From NCBI GenBank assembly GCA_013420905.1, contig JAAXNY010000011.1, positions 3,038,001-3,102,000 of the forward strand: a stretch of DNA of 64,000 nucleotides, in the 5' to 3' direction. This document shows, in pieces, positions 1-10,686 of the stretch; the first letter of the stretch is position 1, and every line of letters begins with the position of its first letter. This DNA is from Collybia mongolica (Eukaryota; Basidiomycota; Agaricomycetes; Agaricales; Clitocybaceae). Both the position numbers and the translations under genes were made by a program. The notes under the pieces are model-generated. The model worked only from the letters and a program-made list of their open reading frames with translations. It did not search any database and was not told the DNA's origin.

Positions 1-119
1 ACGATGTAGGCCAATATAGATCCTGGATGGTACAATGTGTCAACCGAGAATTGAAAACAGGCACAAAAGAAGTTGGAGATTGCTTTTACTTTTTCAAAAA
101 TATTCAAAGGAATAGCCTG

Positions 120-960
120 TCAAACATGGATCACCCGAACCGCCTCGGCATATTTATCAAGTGATTTTACCAAAAATCCACCAGGAAAATTTGCGTTACT
201 GCATCCAGGAGCCATGCGAGAGAAAACAGTTAGGGGAGTCAAATGGTTGTGAACTGAACGAACGCATTGGTAATTATAGTAGTGTAGGGTGCACCTATCA
301 AGGATCATTGGCAAAGCAAGCTTACCAACCAGACTCCCGGAGGGTCGTGTTTCTGGTGAAACAGACGCCGGAGGCGCAGAAGCGTTTACAGGTGTCATAA
401 TTGAGGAATCACGTAAGGTATTACGAAAATATTTTCGAGGTATTGGGTACTGTGTACACGGTAACATCTCTGAGAAAGTAAAAACGCAGTGGCCACGGGT
501 GTCAATAAATTCATTCAAGTTTCGGAGTTGAGTGTGATTTGACTAATCGTTTGGCGCAGAGTGCTGGGGTGCTGAGGCGTCAGCCGACATCCTTGATGAG
601 GTTTGGGTGTTTGGATATTTGGCGCGCCTTGTGAAGGAGGGAAGGCTCTCACTGGGGGTAGTATAGGAGCAGAAGGTTCAATGATGGCCGGTTGCCAGGC
701 CTCAAATACATTCAAAACGATGGGCTTATTGCCACTCTTGTAGAGCGATGGCATTCAGGGTAATCGCTTGCTCGGACTCGGAGCTCACAGACGGTCCATT
801 AATTTTCAGAGATGCCGATATCAGGCCGTGGTTCGACAGCTCTGTCAGATGTTTGTGGTATGGCTGACGCGCAACAAATCTCTTCAGAGGCCCACGAGTG
901 CCAATGCCTTCCACATGGCTTTTTACATTTTCCAAGAAGAAAATTTGTCAGTCTACCATG
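120..960 (-). pseudogene. possible decayed coding region, unrecognised
   Basis: Three reading-frame stretches on the minus strand (about 935-726, 754-660 and 518-120) have protein-like composition but lie in different frames. The second ends at a plausible GTGAGA donor after ...PILPP, and no acceptor connects the first to it, which suggests a frameshifted relic. I recognise no family. It could also be chance open frame; the call rests only on composition and one donor-like site. Confidence 0.15.
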
Positions 961-2660
961 GTACATCAGTATCTGCACATTAATCATGTTCAAATACAAA
1001 ACTCTTTCTCGGCGGAAGGAAATTTCCTCACAAAGGAAAAAAGATGCCGATTCACGAACGCCTCCCGTGACCGACTGGGAATAGGCGCGCGCTTCTGTAT
1101 ACTAACAATTAAACGCCAGTTGATTGACATGTAACTTCCCACCCGCGATGATTGTTGTTCATGAATGTCCGTTCCTACTTCAGGGAATGGAATGAGATCC
1201 TATTGAGCACCAATCGGGTGGCATCTAATTTTTGGGATGGTGGATTGAGTGCGGTAGTACTCGTGTGGGGTGGGGGAGGTGTGGTGGAGGCCGCATATAA
1301 AGCTTTGATTTCGTAAACGCGGGATCTCTCGTGATGGGGCGTGAAACGGAACCAGAGATTGAGGTACAAGGTCGAAGATGCCGGAGTTGTAGTTGCTGAT
1401 ATGTAGACCTGAGGTAATTCACGCTTACGCATCTCTGTTTCTGTTTAGCTATCGCTCCACTGTCCAGCGCTTATTCTCGAATCTTCGGGTCTAAGTCTTC
1501 AAGAAAGCTGCTGGTTGTCATGTTTAATATTGTTCACATGCTGCAGCTCAAATGACGCGTGTAGTAGATGTCATGTCCCCCAAGGACAGTTACAGAGACT
1601 GGTCACCTGGCGAAACTGTGAAGTCGTTCTGAGTCCTGACATCAACTCGAGCGGTATGGGGCAAAGATTCAAAGTTTTACATAGCACTGAAGGGCTGTGT
1701 CCTGAGATTCAATTAATCATTGATGATTCTGCATCGTCACAGACAAGGTTGTTGTACAATGCATCACCACAGTATTCGCGTCAGGACTCAACATCACATG
1801 CTGTGAAGAACACGCGACATGGCGGCATGTCCCGTTCAACACGTGGAGCTCGCTTTTTCGGCGCTGTTCGGAGCTCGTTTCTCCTCACAGTAACAAGCAG
1901 GAAAAACTGTCCTTGGTGCGTCTACACGCTAAGTCTAGATGCAACACCATATAATGAACCTTGTTTGTATCGCGCTTCAGCTACCACCTTCTCCTTGTCT
2001 TCCTGTCGTACTTTCAAATACATACTTGGCTTGTCGACCCATCCACTAGCATCTGAGCTGCCAGAGCCCCCACAACTCACGCCGGCGCGATCCGACCTGA
2101 GGATTGTGTGCTTAGGCTACCTCGGAACCGAAATTCATACAAATGCTCTCTATTCTTCAATGCTTACTATCCATAATCTTCCCATTGCTTTTGGGTCTCA
2201 TCTTGATAATCGTGACTATGGGAGATTAAAATGCCTGGAAGCGGTATTCCCTATATCCTTTCTTTCCGTTCGCGGAAAGCCGTCGCCCGCGCTTGTCCAC
2301 ACCTTTTTACCTTGACACGTAGATTGCTCAAATGGATATAGCAATTGACGTGTCCATTTCGCAGAACTCCTCAATAGTGAACATCTGGAACCTTGATATT
2401 ATAATATACATCGTAAATATGCTATACGGTTTGCATGCTCGATTCCGTCATGCCCTATCCCGTGTCTCCTGACAAGTGCTTGGCGCTTATCAGAAGGCCG
2501 GCCCTGAATGAAACACGACACTCTCGTCTATCGCCTAAGTTGAACTCTCACTACAGTTACAACAGGTTATAACGAAAAAAGCCAGATCGTGAGTCAACTT
2601 TGTTTGAATTTTGCATTCATAAACCCTAACAACTATCGATTGCAAACGATCTACAGAGTG
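961..2660. other. no supported gene
   Basis: No reading frame here shows a recognisable domain or a convincing intron chain. A 266-codon open frame at 1515-2315 (+) has scattered Cys and Ser and no family resemblance; it is left unannotated. A minus-strand open stretch at 1175-1432 is equally unsupported. Confidence 0.4.
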
Positions 2661-4133
2661 ATGCACGATCAAGAGACACTTTCAACCCAGAGTGCTCTTC
2701 CCGAGCTTCCATTGGGACCTTTGACCGGAGCCGATGAGCCCTTTGTTCGAGGCCAGCTCCAAGCTGCTCAATCGGAGCTCCATAAATTGGATTTCGCGCT
2801 GGCCAAGATTCTTGCCAGTCGAACACGCATTGTATCTCGTATCGATCGATGTCACTGTCTGTTATCCCCAATCAAAAAGCTGTCAACAGAATTGGTGAAA
2901 GAAATTATTCGACTCTGTGTCCCGTCGGCGATGTTATTACCTTTAGTACGTGGTAGGCATGATTCTCACCTTCAGATTACACATGTCTGCTCTTCATGAA
3001 GGACCATCGCCTTCGGTATATCCGCGTTATGGGGGATCACATTCCATCCCTCATGCATCCTGGAAAGTTCCATGGAACTCGCAAAGGCCTGGCTTTCCCG
3101 AGTGTCTGAGCCACAGATCCATTTTACAACAGATATCGCGGTTCCATCTTTACGTAACCACCTAAAATTTAGGTTCATGAATATCCTCGAGTTGGAGATA
3201 GAAATCAAGCAACTATTGGTTCAATACTCACAACAATTGAAATCAATGACGTGTAATATTTTCCTATGGGATTTAATCCGTCCTTTACCACTTGATAATC
3301 TCGACGCCCTCACCTTCGAATCTGATATGGCTCAGGGGCCTAGGGAGAACCAATTAGTGGCCACAGTGTTCGCACCATCATTGCGGTCTGTTCGCATTTA
3401 TGGAAGTATCATGCCGCATGAAGCCCTTCAAGACCTATCTGGACTTCCCTGGGAACAAATACGTGACCTGACAATTTATGAGATACAGCCTCTAGTTGGC
3501 GTGGCTAGCTTATTGGCGAAATGTACATCTCTGGAGGTGTGCAGGCTCCATAGCAGGATCTTTCATCCTGGGAATGATTCAATACCTACTTCACCCATAT
3601 CTCTTCCGCGTTTGAAGGCCCTGCCATTTGTCTTATCTTCGCCAACGTTGGTTCGCCTGTTACCCCCGTTCGACCTTCCCTGCCTATCATTTCTCACCCT
3701 CAACGAATTTCCATCAGTCGACGAAGATACTCTACGCTATTTCTCTGATTTCATCTACTCCATTGCAGACACGCTGTGCTGCTTTGAAATATCGTCTACT
3801 GGCATGGGTATTCCTGTCAATGAGAAGATCCTGTCCATTCTTTCTCCAGTGACACATCTTATCCTTCCACCTGGACATGTGCTTTCCGAACCGACGCTCC
3901 TGCATATGTGCGCGGGAGCGATTCTCCCTAATCTCAAACATATAGAATTTACAATGCTAAGTGTGTATAACGCTCAAAGCATTGTGGACATGCTATCGGC
4001 GCGAAGTCCGTGTGGTTTGAGAAAGGTTATTATTCACTGTTACAATATCGCGTGGGAGGATCAAGTATATTCCCAACTGCAAGACTTACGAGCGCAAGGG
4101 ATGGAGATTGTGTCCCGATTTACTATGTTTTAG
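2661..4133 (+). pseudogene. F-box/LRR-type protein gene broken by one in-frame TGA
   Basis: The start was taken at the Met of MHDQETLSTQ. The N-terminus has a coiled-coil-like stretch followed by the typical mushroom F-box segment (LLSPIKKLSTELVKEII), then the conserved block HVCSS-x-RTIAFGISALW, then a leucine-rich body to a stop at 4131. The codon at 2997-2999 is TGA where family members carry Trp (HVCSxWR). The frame is otherwise continuous, with no GT-AG pair that would remove it. F-box proteins of this type are thought to be substrate adaptors of SCF ubiquitin ligases. An internal start at 3072 could still make a protein of 353 residues without the F-box. A G-to-A transition is the simplest cause; sequencing error or read-through is possible. 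Confidence 0.7.
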
Positions 4134-4204
4134 AACAAGTCTCGTTGTAAGTAATTTCTTTTTGCCTTTGGACTTGAGTCATTTTCCTTGGACTTGGGTT
4201 AGCG

Positions 4205-4335
4205 TGCATCAACTGAAAGCTCGCAATTGCAGGGACGAAACCATGGTAAATGAAAGGGAGAATGGAACGCATGGTTTCCGCAAAGATCGGTTTGTAGTTG
4301 AGATGGAGCACATCAAGTAATCTCATTGCCACCCC
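4205..4335 (-). pseudogene. fragment of a second F-box gene
   Basis: The DNA aligns with the C-terminal coding part of the F-box gene at 12507-14185 (around 12769-12910). Shared words include CATCAACTGAAA, ATGGTAA and GGTTGAGATGGAG, and the translated minus strand gives a similar LxxLHLNxK...SILPF pattern. The fragment is interrupted and has no F-box, so it is a relic of a paralogue. Homology may extend leftward or to about 4560, but I cannot fix the ends by eye. Confidence 0.5.
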
Positions 4336-4559
4336 AAGGCATACTTATAAGCACCCTGAGCGAAGATATAGAGGCCTCGGTTCTGGACGCAGGATTACAA
4401 ATTTCCAGGCGAATATTGGAGGTTCGAGGCATATAGCTATATCTTTGTACTTCTCACGACATACTGCGCTATATTTGTGAGGCTCACCTCGCTTTATGCT
4501 ACCTCTCGTGCAGTTTCCTGGAAAAAAGTGGATTATCTCGCCACTACAAGTGTGGTTCA

Positions 4560-4851
4560 TTCATTACTAGAATTAGTCAGTAGGTTTGAAATTTATCACT
4601 GGTTTGGCCTTGGGTTCTCCATTTGAACAGCACTGGTGATCGGTGCTCATCGTAATCTGAATACTCTTGCCGACGGATCCTCTGTATTCTTTTCCCTACC
4701 GGGACACGTTATCCTTCTACCAGAGTACGAATTTTTCGAATTGACATTCTTGGATGTTTGCGGTAGAGTAATTTTTTTGATTTTAAGTGCGTGCAGTGTA
4801 GGATGTCGAATGTGAATGACTGTCAGTCATTGTAGACATCCTATCAGCAGG
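4560..4851 (+). pseudogene. left half of an F-box relic split by a transposon
   Basis: Plus-strand fragments (SLPGHVILLPEYEFFELTFL, then GACATCCTATCAGC at the end) match the C-terminal region of the F-box gene at 2661-4133, near its LPPGHVLSEPT and DMLSARS segments. The frame is broken, so this is a relic. Similarity stops at 4851, exactly at the left end of the 4852-12166 element, and resumes after its right end. Confidence 0.6.
4849..4851. repeat. target-site duplication AGG (left)
   Basis: AGG directly before the CACTGTG terminus is repeated directly after the right terminus at 12167-12169. Only one copy is needed to rebuild the uninterrupted F-box relic. Three-base duplications are usual for CACTA-type elements. 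Confidence 0.6.
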
Positions 4852-4865
4852 CACTGTGAAACTGG

Positions 4866-5300
4866 AAATGGATGAAATTCAACCCATATTTCATCCCCTT
4901 AAGTAATGAATTTAACACATTAATATATGAATTTCATCCACCCAATAATTACACAATATAATGAATTTCATCCCAAAGATGTATGAAAAAACACCCTCTG
5001 TGGAGGGAAAAAAAGGAGGAAAAACCCCCCCTTAAGGTATGATTTAGTGGATGAATTTCATACGAAATTTGTCCGTATTCATACCCCTGATTGTCGAGGC
5101 TATGGGATGAATTTCATTCCACCATAGGTGGAAAAAACAACCATTGTGGGAGGTAATTCCTACCAATATGGGATTAATTTAATACCTTGATGGGCGAAAA
5201 TAGCAATGTTTTTTGGGGTAACATTACTATAAAATTTTAAGGCTATGGGATGAATTTCATACCATTGCAGGTGAGAATAATAGCTTTTGTGGGGATTAAT
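4866..5300. repeat. left subterminal palindromic repeats
   Basis: AT-rich, gene-free stretch in which variants of ATGAATTTCATCC recur roughly every 30-100 bp, interspersed with purine/cytosine runs. The same word family forms the array at 11693-12110 at the other end of the element. Confidence 0.55.
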
Positions 5301-5436
5301 TTCATGCTATTTACATCACTTAAATTTGAATTTATTCTTTCTTCCCTGTTATCAATAAACACACTTCATCCATTTTGTACAGTTAAGGTTTAACATCCAT
5401 AAGATCTAAGGTATTGTAATTTGAATGCTCTATCAA

Positions 5437-6180
5437 CTAGTATACCGCTGATTCATATCCCTCATTCTGAAGTTCCTGATCACCAGCATTACCAACCAGA
5501 CTGCAAACACAACACTGTGATTTGTTAGAATCATGTATTGAGATTAGTAATGAGAAAACTTACCCAAATGGCCCCATATAAATCCTTGTCATCCTGAAGC
5601 TGTACCTGGAGACAGAACCCATTTCCAGTGATGCCACACAGTGGGTATGGAATAGGACTCCCTACTTTTTCTTTAGCATGAACAACTTTACCTAAGGTGG
5701 TGAGTTCGGCTGGTCAGATTAGTATAATAAAGATAAAAAAAAAATTAAGTAATGGGTGGAAGTTGTTGGTCTTCGTTCATGCACTGCCAGACTGCCTATT
5801 GTCCTTGTTGACCTCATTGTAATGAAGTCATCTGTAAAATGGGTCAATGTTAATGTGCTTTGGATTAGATTGGATAGACAGACATACTGAGACCCCCTCA
5901 TTGTCCACCTGCACTTTGAGGTCAACAAAGTGGTGTACCATGTTGAGGACATTGTCAGGCATGGTCTTGTCCTGCATACCAATGACGTCCTTAGGTTTCC
6001 TGTAAGATCATTATTAGCATTTAATAATATTCTTAACAAAGCCTTATAGTTTGTATTGGAATTCAAATGACTACTACAAGTATTACCATAGTAATTGTAA
6101 TCTATCATTGAAGAGTGCTTACTACGAGGGGGAGGATGGGAGGCAGCCAACATGCAATGGTGGTGGTACAAGAGCAAGAG
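5437..6180 (-). pseudogene. broken spliced gene inside the DNA transposon
   Basis: On the minus strand, coding-like pieces are joined by fungal-type introns. The last two are clear: an exon ending ...DDKDLYGAIW, an intron at 5515-5563 (GTAAGT...CACAG, 49 nt), then CCVCSLVGNAGDQELQ... to a TAG at 5437. Upstream is an exon containing KDVIGMQDKTMPDNVLNM, followed by a GTATGT...TTTACAG intron-like segment, but the frame after it meets a stop, so the gene appears damaged. I do not recognise the family; its position suggests a remnant of the transposon's own gene. Confidence 0.35.
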
Positions 6181-6581
6181 GAAAAGTGTGTGAAAGCGGC
6201 TGCCAATGCATGATATAGCTCAGAATGTTCAGCCGTTGGGCATCTCGGTCAACGGGGCCTTGTGATCAAATGTGGGGATGCTGACAAATTTTATTTATTA
6301 AAATTGTATATTATTTGTTATTAATAGGAGGCTGAAAAATGTGCACCCCACCAGGTTCAAACAGTCACAGGGAGGATCATTAGGTAATATTAAAATTTTT
6401 GGCATGGATAACCACTGGGCAAGACTGGCATTCCCAGCTGAGAGATAAATGAATTGGTCAATAACAATTGACCGAGGTCTATGTAGGCGTTTGTTATCTT
6501 ATCTTATCTTGTTCCCTTGCTTTGTTTCCCTCTTCCTTTGTGCGTCGCGTATATAGTCCCTCACCCCGTTCAGTTTTTCCG

Positions 6582-6675
6582 CGTCCTGCTTCTTTCCCCA
6601 TCGCTCACATAGAGCTCGTTAGGTTAGGCTCCCCGTCCTGCTTCTTTCCCCATCGCTCACATAGAGCTCGTTAGT
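6582..6675 (+). repeat. two direct copies of a ~41-bp segment, 52-bp period
   Basis: A segment starting CGTCCTGCTTCTTTCCCC and ending GCTCGTTAG occurs at 6582 and again at 6634, just upstream of the gag-like frame. The pyrimidine-rich sequence could belong to the leader of the retroelement. Confidence 0.6.
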
Positions 6676-6754
6676 CTTCTGGACTCGAGTTTCTTTTCTT
6701 CTTGCAGGCACCATTCCGCTTCAGCGCGGCCCAGATGGTCGTTTCCTCCCTCGA

Positions 6755-7837
6755 GTGGCTCCTCCACTTGCCACTGCAGCTCGTTTGGCTCAACACAACC
6801 AAGCCCGTGCCCAATCCGTTCCCAGACCACCGGCTCCTTCACCGTCACCGCCGGCTTTTCTGGATCTTCCTCCCGTCGATCCGCCTCTGCCCCCTTTAAG
6901 CCCGTCATTGACCTTCTTTTTCCCACCGCCACCACCCAACATGGCCGACAGCGGTGACGCTTCTTCCTCAACCAGTCCACTGCCACCCCCCGGTCCATTG
7001 CCACCCCCGGTTCCACTGCCACTTCCCCCTCGACCGCCAACTGTTGATGCTTTGGCATCACTCTCTACCCTAGCGACGCTTGTAGCATCATTAGCCACTC
7101 AGCTGGCCCAGAGACAAGAGACGGCTCCGGCTCAAGCTCCCAGCCAGCAGACTTTCCCAGCATTTATCTCTTCGGAGACTTCTCCAGCCGGTAAGTCACT
7201 CCCAAACCTTTTTCCCTCCATCGAGACGAGCCTGCTGCTGGATATTGCCCGCCACGAATTTCGCCCTATCGACCTTTGCAAGCTGGATTCGCATTTTAGG
7301 AACAAGGCCGACATTGAGCGTTTGGACGGCGGAGTTCCCCGAGTAGGCGCGTTCAAGGAATACCCATCCCTCCATTCCCTCCTCGTTCCCCTCCATTCGT
7401 ACTTTGCCATTCTCCAGGCGTTCGCCGCTTCAGCTGGCGACGTCCAGACGACTCTCCTAATTGGTATCAGTACAAGTCATTACCTGTCCCACCTCATTGA
7501 ACTTCACCAACTGTATGAATGGTCCGCTGTCGTGCAGTATCACATGGAGTTCCACTTACACCGCCGCCAGGAAATGTCTAACGGAGTTTACTCCAGTTGG
7601 GCTTGCCCGGACCAGATCCTCATGACACGCTACCTGTTCGGTCGCATGCGCATGAGTGCTAGCGTTTCTGGTACGCGTTCATCGGGAGGAAAGCAAAAGC
7701 GCAACCTGAGCGCGGAAACTTGCTTTGCATTCAACAAGGGCTTGTGCATGGCAACACCTTGCCCTGATGGGCGCGTCCACAGGTGTCGCAAGTGTAGCAG
7801 TGCAGACCATGGCAAAAAGGCATGTCCGAAGGCCTAG
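6755..7837 (+). CDS. Gag-like protein of an Ngaro/DIRS-like retrotransposon
   Basis: Open frame of 360 residues. The first ~110 residues are Pro-rich, followed by an Ala/Gln-rich linker and a helical middle part. At the C-terminus is a Cys/His cluster (CFAFNKGLC, then CRKCSSADHG and AC) like the zinc-binding tail of Gag-like proteins preceding DIRS/Ngaro polymerases in basidiomycetes. It would be the structural RNA-binding protein of the element. It ends in TAG at 7835, and the polymerase frame continues in the same frame directly after it, so read-through or a mutated sense codon is possible. The true start could lie upstream or follow a leader intron. Confidence 0.7.
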   Translation: MAPPLATAARLAQHNQARAQSVPRPPAPSPSPPAFLDLPPVDPPLPPLSPSLTFFFPPPPPNMADSGDASSSTSPLPPPGPLPPPVPLPLPPRPPTVDALASLSTLATLVASLATQLAQRQETAPAQAPSQQTFPAFISSETSPAGKSLPNLFPSIETSLLLDIARHEFRPIDLCKLDSHFRNKADIERLDGGVPRVGAFKEYPSLHSLLVPLHSYFAILQAFAASAGDVQTTLLIGISTSHYLSHLIELHQLYEWSAVVQYHMEFHLHRRQEMSNGVYSSWACPDQILMTRYLFGRMRMSASVSGTRSSGGKQKRNLSAETCFAFNKGLCMATPCPDGRVHRCRKCSSADHGKKACPKA

Positions 7838-9763
7838 GGACTCGGCTCAGTGGGTACATGGCCCACATCGCGCTCTTCTGCCCACTGGCACCTGTGCTCA
7901 ATCCCTGGCTCTCATACCGTCTTGGCCCCCTCGTCTTTGGTTCCCCCAATATTTACGCCCAATTTACCACATTCCAATTTATTCCCACCTGGCCCGCCTC
8001 CACCTGCTTGCCCTAACACTGATCCCTGTTGTAATACCTACTCCCCCTCCTCTCCATTGCCGCCCGTCGTTTCTTGTCCTCTAATAGTTAGCGCTTGGCA
8101 ACATTACCTTTCGGATTACCCTGATCGCACATTTGTAGATTCCATTCTCAATATAATTCAATTCGGCACAAATGTTGGCTTTGTCGGCAATGATTATGAT
8201 CAGTCATGCAACAACCTTAAGTCTGCTTTGGAGAATCGGCCTTTCATCGATGCCACAGTCCAGGCTCTCGTCGAAAACTCTCATGTTGCTGGCCCCTTCC
8301 TCTCCCCTCCCTTTCTGAACTTTCGTTGCTCCCCACTTGGTGCGGTTGCACGTAAACGGAACCCGGGAAAGCTTCACATCATCAACCATCTCTCATGGCT
8401 GCATGGTGTTTTGGTCAACGATGGGGTCTCTGATGACAAAGCTAGCATCACATATGATATGTTTGAGCATGTCGTTCACGACTTGAAGTCTTTTGGTCAA
8501 GGTGCCCTCATGGCCAAGCTTGACCTCAAGGAAGCGTTTTGACACATTCCCATCCGGGCTGCTGATTGGCGTCTCCTCGGTTTCAACTGGGGCTCTAGGT
8601 TCTATTACCTACTTGTTCTGACATTTGGACTGAGGTCCGCGCCGTACATTTTCAACCTCTTTGCAGAGGCTCTTCACTGGATCATCCAGCGCCACATTCC
8701 GGCGGCCCTTCAGCATTATCTGGACAACTTCCTCCTCATATTCCTTTCCTCCTCGGATCCTACGGTTTGCGATGCTGCAATCGAGTGGGTTACGGCCTTA
8801 GGAAGCGAACTGGGGCTTTGCTTCCAAGACTCTAAAACAGTCTGGCCATCCACCCAGCTTGAGTTCCTTGGACTCGAGCTTGATTCTATTGCAATGGAAG
8901 CTCATCTTCCATTAGATAAGCTCGCATACCTCTCTGATCTACTGGAGACTTGGGCACGGAAGACAAAATGTACCTTGCGTGAACTTCAGGAGCTGACGGG
9001 CTTCCTTCAATTCGCCTCACAAGTGATACCAAACTCCAGAGCCTTCATCCGGCACCTGTTCAATTTTTCGAAGTTGTTCACCTCCTCCTTCGCGAGACGT
9101 CACATTCCCAAATCCGCAGCAGCTGATATTCATTGGTGGCATGTCTTCAGCTTGCATTGGAACAGTGTGATGGTGATTTCGCCTTCTATACCCTCGCTTG
9201 TGGTCCACATGGACGCTAGTGGTCGTAAAGGTTTAGGTGGAGTTATCAGTAATGAGTGGTTCTCTGCTCGAACTCCTCATCATCATTGCGCTCGCGATAT
9301 CCAGTTCAAAGAGATCTTTGCAATTCAGCATGCGATCCTTTGCTGGGGCGACTCATGGAGTGGGCACCACATTACTTTCTTTTGCGACAATGAGGCGGTC
9401 GTCTCTTGGTTGAATTCGGGTACCTGCAAGTCCCCTCATGCCTTGCCTATACTTCAGGCGATTATCATGCTAGTGGCTTGTCTTAAATTCTCCTATTCTT
9501 CTGTCTGGATTCCTTCTGAAGAGAATGTGCTTGCTGATGCCGCTTCCCGTTTCCAGTACTCCAAACTGTTCCAGCTTGCTCCACACCTTCCCCCCAAGTC
9601 CTCATCACCGAAATCCCACCTCACTGGTTTGAAGCGCACTCTAACATGTCGCACCGTGCCGCTTTCTACCTCTGGCATGGCCTCGCATCCAGTACCCGAA
9701 AGACCTACTCTTCAGGTCAAAAGTCCTTTATTGACTTCGTCCGCCTCCACCCCAATCTCTTGA
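7838..9763 (+). pseudogene. Ngaro/DIRS-like reverse transcriptase-RNase H, inactivated
   Basis: The frame carries RT palm motifs (KLDLKEAF; LTFGLRSAPYIFN; a YLDx catalytic box), then an RNase H domain with MDASGRKGLGG, an acidic FKE, FCDNEAVV and a terminal ADAASR motif. The HWWHVF word before RNase H is typical of DIRS-order elements. Two lesions are visible. TGA at 8540-8542 follows KEAF where homologues have Arg (HIPIR follows). The catalytic YLDD box reads YLDN (AAC at 8726-8728), removing a metal-binding Asp. The parts either side of the TGA are in one frame. The 3' end overlaps the recombinase frame by 118 nt. Confidence 0.85.
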
Positions 9764-10686
9764 ACGAACCAGGAAAGTTCCTCCCTGCTACAGATAAGTC
9801 CATCATCGAGTGGATCTGCTCGCTCAGGGATCGTGGACTCCAGCCCAAAACAATTAAGGGCTACCTCTCCGCCGTTCGTTCCCTCCACGTCAATGAGGGA
9901 CTTCCTTTTGCAGCCTGTGAGTCTGAAACTGTTCGTCAAATCATACGGGGAATCAAACGCTTCCATGGTGAGAGGGAACGCAGCCCTAAACAACCCATAT
10001 CGCTATCCATCCTCCAACAACTTGCATCGTCCCCAGGTGACCTCTCAACTGCCTTTGACACGTCCTTTGATGCAGCAATCAAACTTGCATGGACCGGTTT
10101 CCTTCGCTGTGGAGAATTCACCCTTAACCGTGGTGAGAAGTTCAATGCCGTGTCAAACCTCACCAGAGGCTGCGTGACATTCATCCCGTCCCTTGATAAT
10201 CCAACGCATATTCGGCTTGATCTCCCTGCCTCAAAAACCGACCCTTTTCGTAAGGGTGTATCAATCCTAATAGCCAAGGCACCTGACAGATGTTCCACCT
10301 GCGCTGTTTCCGCTTTGTGTCACCTTTTTACCATTGATCCTAAACCTCTCGATACCCACCTTTTCTCTGAACCAGATGGCACCCCACTTACTCGCCACAC
10401 CTTTGTCTTGACTCTTAAAGGTCGTCTCACCTCGCTCGGTTTTGATTCACACTTGTTTTCAGGTCACAGTTTCCGACGTGGCGCTGCCTCTGCCGCTGCA
10501 GTGGTAAGATATGCAGATCATGAAATCCAGCTTCTTGGGCGCTGGCACAGCGATGCATACAAGCTTTACATCGACGTTTCACACGATCGCATTCTAGGAC
10601 TCTCTGCCCATCTTCATTTGGCCGCTCCTCATGCTCAGTCTTTCGTTCCTCCGGCCCTTCACTTCGCTCCTGCCTTGGTGGCTTGA
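9646..10686 (+). CDS. tyrosine recombinase of the Ngaro/DIRS-like element
   Basis: A 346-residue open frame, offset from the polymerase frame, encodes a tyrosine recombinase. An N-terminal SAM-like DNA-binding part (SSTRKTYSSGQKSFIDF ... KTIKGYLSAVRSLH) is followed by the catalytic domain: first Arg in TGFLRCGEF, HSFRRG (His-x-x-Arg), then LGRWHSDAYKLYI with the Trp/His position and the nucleophilic Tyr. Such enzymes insert the circular DNA copy of DIRS-order elements instead of a DDE integrase. All catalytic residues are present, although the adjoining polymerase is dead. No methyltransferase domain is seen, which fits Ngaro better than DIRS1. Confidence 0.85.
   Translation: MSHRAAFYLWHGLASSTRKTYSSGQKSFIDFVRLHPNLLNEPGKFLPATDKSIIEWICSLRDRGLQPKTIKGYLSAVRSLHVNEGLPFAACESETVRQIIRGIKRFHGERERSPKQPISLSILQQLASSPGDLSTAFDTSFDAAIKLAWTGFLRCGEFTLNRGEKFNAVSNLTRGCVTFIPSLDNPTHIRLDLPASKTDPFRKGVSILIAKAPDRCSTCAVSALCHLFTIDPKPLDTHLFSEPDGTPLTRHTFVLTLKGRLTSLGFDSHLFSGHSFRRGAASAAAVVRYADHEIQLLGRWHSDAYKLYIDVSHDRILGLSAHLHLAAPHAQSFVPPALHFAPALVA

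Noticed and set aside
1515..2315. 266-codon open frame
   Set aside because: No domain, no splice partner and no composition typical of the neighbouring real genes.
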